Source: Acidobacteriota bacterium (GTDB lineage Bacteria; Acidobacteriota; Terriglobia; Terriglobales; Acidobacteriaceae). Taken from it: DNA of 64,000 bases. Each line of letters starts with the position of its first letter. Position 1 is the stretch's first letter. Of this stretch, positions 61,378-64,000 are shown in pieces. The notes beneath the pieces are model-generated. The model did no database searches and was not told the DNA's origin. It saw only the letters and a program-made list of their open reading frames with translations. The position numbers were made by a program, and so were the translations under genes. The stretch covers positions 1 to 64,000 of the forward strand of contig JAJXZL010000045.1 of the NCBI GenBank assembly GCA_021780075.1. Direction: 5' to 3'.

Positions 61378-62642
61378 GTCTTTATTGCGCAATCGGAAGT
61401 GTCGATACCGATCTGTCTTCTCTGCAATTGAAGAACCTGCTCATTGAGAGCCTGGCGAAGCTCGGCCAGCGCAATCGCGTGTTGGCCGTGCCGCCTGATA
61501 TCACCCGTTTGCACTCGCGCGCCGGCGATCTGACGCGCTACGCATGGCAGCACTACGGCGATCGGCTGCAGGCGGTGCTGCCCGCCCTAGGAACTCATGT
61601 GGCAATGAAGCCCGCGCAGATCAGCCACATGTACGGAGACATGCCTCAGCATCTGTTCCACGCACACGATTGGCGCACCGATATCGAGACCCTCGGAGAA
61701 GTTCCTGCCGAGTACATCCGTGAACAGTCAGAGGGCAAGCTGAAGTACACATGGCCCGCGCAGGTGAACCGACTCATCTCTCAAGGCGGCTTCGACCTGA
61801 TTCTTTCCATCGGCCAGGTGGTGCCTCATGAAGTGATCGGCATGGCCAATTACAACAAGAATATTTTGATCGGCACCGGAGGCCGCGAGGGGATCAACCG
61901 CAGCCACTATCTGGGCGCTGTATATGGACTAGAGCGCATCATGGGACGGGCCGACAATCCTGTGCGTAGCGTGCTCAACTACGCAGCCGACCATTTTCTA
62001 CGGCATCTGCCCATCGTCTATGTGCTCACGGTGGTGGGGCGCAAGGCAGACGGCGAACTGGCCGTGCGCGGACTCTATATCGGCGATGATGTCGAGTGCT
62101 TTCACCGCGCCGCCGAGTTGAGCCTCAAGGTCAACTTCGAGCTTGTCGATGAGCCGATTCGCAAGGCCGTCGTCTATCTCGATCCCGAGGAGTTTCACTC
62201 GACGTGGCTGGGCAACAAGGCCGTGTATCGCACCCGTATGGCGCTAGCCGATGACGCTGAGCTCATCATTCTGGCGCCGGGCGTGAAGGAATTTGGCGAA
62301 GATAAAACGATCGACAGTCTCATCCGCAAATACGGCTATCGCGGCACGCCAACAACGCTCGCTGCGGTCGAGGCGCATGAGGATCTTGCTGGTGATCTAA
62401 GCGCAGCCGCACACCTGATTCAAGCTTCGTCCGAAGGGCGCTTCAGAATTGTCTGGTGCCCGGGCGGGCTCAGCAGGCAAGAAGTAGAGGGCGTTGGTTA
62501 TGAATATGGCGATTTGAATGCGATGCTTGCGCGCTACGATCCGCACAAGCTCAGTCATGGTTACAACCGGGTCGAAGGCGAAGAGGTCTTTTTCATCGCC
62601 AATCCAGGATTGGGGCTGTGGGCACACCGCAGCCGGCTTTGA
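61374..62642 (+). CDS. LarA-family (nickel-pincer racemase/epimerase-like) protein
   Basis: A 422-residue protein of the LarA/DUF2088 family. Lactobacillus LarA uses His108, His174, Lys184 and His200. Here His75 (GTH), His152 (VPHE), Lys162 (NYNKNILIG) and His178 (NRSHYLG) occupy the same order, with the 10- and 16-residue spacings after His152 retained. Nickel-pincer cofactor binding is therefore plausible. Its position between the hexuronate transporter and uxaE suggests an alpha-hydroxy acid such as altronate, mannonate or another aldonate as substrate, not lactate. The ATG overlaps the transporter stop. No larB, larC or larE gene is in the window. Confidence 0.82.
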   Translation: MSLYCAIGSVDTDLSSLQLKNLLIESLAKLGQRNRVLAVPPDITRLHSRAGDLTRYAWQHYGDRLQAVLPALGTHVAMKPAQISHMYGDMPQHLFHAHDWRTDIETLGEVPAEYIREQSEGKLKYTWPAQVNRLISQGGFDLILSIGQVVPHEVIGMANYNKNILIGTGGREGINRSHYLGAVYGLERIMGRADNPVRSVLNYAADHFLRHLPIVYVLTVVGRKADGELAVRGLYIGDDVECFHRAAELSLKVNFELVDEPIRKAVVYLDPEEFHSTWLGNKAVYRTRMALADDAELIILAPGVKEFGEDKTIDSLIRKYGYRGTPTTLAAVEAHEDLAGDLSAAAHLIQASSEGRFRIVWCPGGLSRQEVEGVGYEYGDLNAMLARYDPHKLSHGYNRVEGEEVFFIANPGLGLWAHRSRL

Positions 62643-62655
62643 AATGGGAGAGAGC

Positions 62656-63939
62656 ATGGGAAATAGAAGTTTGAAACTCGGCAAGTTTTCTGTCGGTACC
62701 GGGGACAGGTTTGCGCATCAGGCCAAGGCGCAGCTGCAGGCTTGCATCAAGGCACTCGAGAACGGCATCGTAGTGGTTCCCGTATGGAACAAGTCGAACC
62801 GCGAACACGCGATCATCGGCTCCGAGCCGTCATCTGTGCGACAGGCCGCGGATGTCGCAGTTGAGTCGCTTGGATGGAAGCATCCATACTTCTGCGATGC
62901 GGACCACATCACACTCAAGACCGTTAACCGCTTCCTGGGCGCATGCGATTTCTACACGATTGATGTGGCTGACTTCATTGGAGAGCCCGTAGCGGAAGAC
63001 AAAATCGACAACTTTGCGAAGCGGCACCCGGAACTTCTGGGCCGCATACAGCTTGAAGGAATCGAAGATGCCGTTCAGATTACGCCGCAGATTCTGCGTC
63101 AGACTGCACTGAAATATCTGACCGCAGTCAAGAAGGCCGGTGAAGTCTACCGCGCCATCGTGAGCGCCAAGGGCGAAGGGAACTTCATTCCAGAAATTTC
63201 GATGGACGAGACAGACAGCGCACAGAGCCCTGTGGAATTGCTCATTATTCTGGCAGCGATTGCAGATGAAGGCATTCCCGTGCAGACCATCGCTCCCAAA
63301 TTCAGCGGCCGCTTTAACAAGGGCGTGGACTACGTGGGCGACGTGGCGCAGTTCGAGCGCGAGTTTGCGCTGGATGTTGCGGCCATCGCGTATGCAGTTT
63401 CGCACTTTGGCCTCCCAGATAACCTCAAGCTGAGCGTGCACTCGGGTAGCGACAAGTTCTCCATTTACCCTGCAATCCACGCAACCATTGAGCGCTTTAA
63501 TGCAGGCGTGCACCTGAAGACCGCCGGAACCACATGGTTAGAGGAGCTGATCGGTCTGGCCGAGGCCGGTGGCGACGGTCTTGCGCTGGCAAAAGAGATC
63601 TATGCCGAGGCCTTCGCGCATCGCGAAGAACTCTGCGCGCCCTATGCCACCGTGATTGACATAGACAAGACCAGGCTTCCCTCGCCCGCTGCGGTGACCG
63701 CCTGGACATCAGAGCAGTACACCTCTGCACTGCGTCATTCGAGCGGATCCGCCGGATATAACAGCAGTCTGCGCCAGCTACTGCATGTCGGCTTCAAAGT
63801 CGCGGCCAAGATGGGACAGCGCTATCTTGACTTGCTTGATGCCAATGAAGCAGTAATTGCCCGGAACGTGACGGAGAATCTCTACGACCGCCACATCGTT
63901 CCCGTGTTTTTAGGACGCACGGATAACCGCATCGCGTAA
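62656..63939 (+). CDS. uxaE: Tagaturonate/fructuronate epimerase (UxaE)
   Basis: A 427-residue member of the UxaE family first described in Thermotoga, which converts D-tagaturonate to D-fructuronate and so lets galacturonate enter the glucuronate branch. Conserved segments are GKFSVGTGDRFAHQAKAQLQ, VWNKSNREHAIIGSEP, FCDADHITLKTVNRF and SVHSGSDKFSIYPAI. The ATG at 62656 is preferred to one at 62644 because GGGAG lies just upstream. It follows the LarA-like gene by 13 bases and completes the inferred route from galacturonate to fructuronate. Confidence 0.87.
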   Translation: MGNRSLKLGKFSVGTGDRFAHQAKAQLQACIKALENGIVVVPVWNKSNREHAIIGSEPSSVRQAADVAVESLGWKHPYFCDADHITLKTVNRFLGACDFYTIDVADFIGEPVAEDKIDNFAKRHPELLGRIQLEGIEDAVQITPQILRQTALKYLTAVKKAGEVYRAIVSAKGEGNFIPEISMDETDSAQSPVELLIILAAIADEGIPVQTIAPKFSGRFNKGVDYVGDVAQFEREFALDVAAIAYAVSHFGLPDNLKLSVHSGSDKFSIYPAIHATIERFNAGVHLKTAGTTWLEELIGLAEAGGDGLALAKEIYAEAFAHREELCAPYATVIDIDKTRLPSPAAVTAWTSEQYTSALRHSSGSAGYNSSLRQLLHVGFKVAAKMGQRYLDLLDANEAVIARNVTENLYDRHIVPVFLGRTDNRIA

Positions 63940-63968
63940 GCGTGCTTTTCAATCGAAATGGAGAAGAT

Positions 63969-64000
63969 ATGAGTACGCAGCTTCTGAATCTTGAAGGCAA
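63969..64000 (+). CDS. Start of a further gene of the uronate operon, possibly an SDR
   Basis: Only the first 10 codons are inside the window (MSTQLLNLEGK start). GGAGAAG lies a few bases before the ATG. An N-terminus with LNLEGK is common in short-chain dehydrogenases such as KduD or fructuronate-reductase-like enzymes, which would fit the next step of the pathway. This is a guess from ten residues. Confidence 0.45.
   Translation, partial: MSTQLLNLEG

Noticed and set aside
1..64000. tRNA, rRNA, CRISPR arrays, transposases, integrases
   Set aside because: None was recognised on either strand. The direct repeats found are gene-end or intergenic repeats, not arrays.

Overview
The window looks like chromosomal DNA from an Acidobacteriota species, most likely the family Acidobacteriaceae. 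The evidence is the high G+C content, an orphan MacB/FtsX-type permease of the kind expanded in Acidobacteria (ADOP), two divergent GH106-like glycosidases, acidobacterial-style GC-rich intergenic hairpins, and sugar-acid catabolism beside core genes (der, rlmB, purEK, typA). No rRNA, tRNA, CRISPR array, transposase or integrase was seen. The assignment is inference from gene content.

Region 1 (1-11.7 kb) looks accessory. It carries an amidohydrolase, an ADOP permease, a marR/isochorismatase-like/small membrane protein/MFS operon, an unrecognised secreted protein, and a saccharopine-dehydrogenase-like gene divergent from a tetR with clear operator palindromes. A near-identical copy of the last ~210 bp of the dinG-like helicase gene lies at its far end (175-387), in the same orientation as the intact gene (11682-13673). 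That is the geometry expected of an insertion at the 3' end of the helicase gene. Three copies of a short intergenic repeat occur only inside this segment, and an M28 peptidase remnant lies at its left edge.

Region 2 (11.7-21.5 kb) is housekeeping and regulation: the DinG-like helicase, a DUF4242-like protein, Der GTPase, RlmB coupled to an M1-like protein that has lost its catalytic Glu, an ECF sigma factor with a membrane partner, a zinc-ribbon membrane protein and a LytTR response regulator.

Region 3 (21.5-26.7 kb) is a sulfate assimilation operon read leftwards: cysD-cysN-cysH (APS-reductase type)-tauE-like-ferredoxin/NADP reductase. Upstream is the most interesting signal in the window. 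A sigma70-like promoter starts transcription almost exactly on the ATG of a 22-codon reading frame with six Cys codons, including Cys-Cys-Ala-Cys-Cys-Cys. A GC-rich hairpin with a U-tract follows, before cysD. This has the layout of a ribosome-mediated, cysteine-sensing transcription attenuator with a leaderless leader peptide.

Region 4 (26.9-43.6 kb) holds a ThuA-like secreted protein, iorAB-like molybdenum hydroxylase genes, a pterin carbinolamine dehydratase, two divergent GH106-like rhamnosidases, lutABC for L-lactate oxidation, and purEK.

Region 5 (43.7-57.7 kb) holds typA, a secreted metallo-beta-lactamase-fold protein, a sugar phosphate isomerase-like protein, a methyltransferase, a GT1 glycosyltransferase, a secreted creatininase-family protein, a two-component system, a YncE-like beta-propeller, a lipoprotein and an HI0933-type flavoprotein. 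A ~120-130 bp intergenic element at 55.4 kb is also present at 15.8 kb.

Region 6 (57.7-64 kb) is a hexuronate (galacturonate) operon: a divergent GntR/FadR-type regulator with a paired GGTC-N-GACC operator over the promoter, then uxaC, an ExuT-like transporter, a LarA-family gene, uxaE and the start of another gene, possibly an SDR. With the rhamnosidases it suggests use of pectin or rhamnogalacturonan-type polysaccharide.
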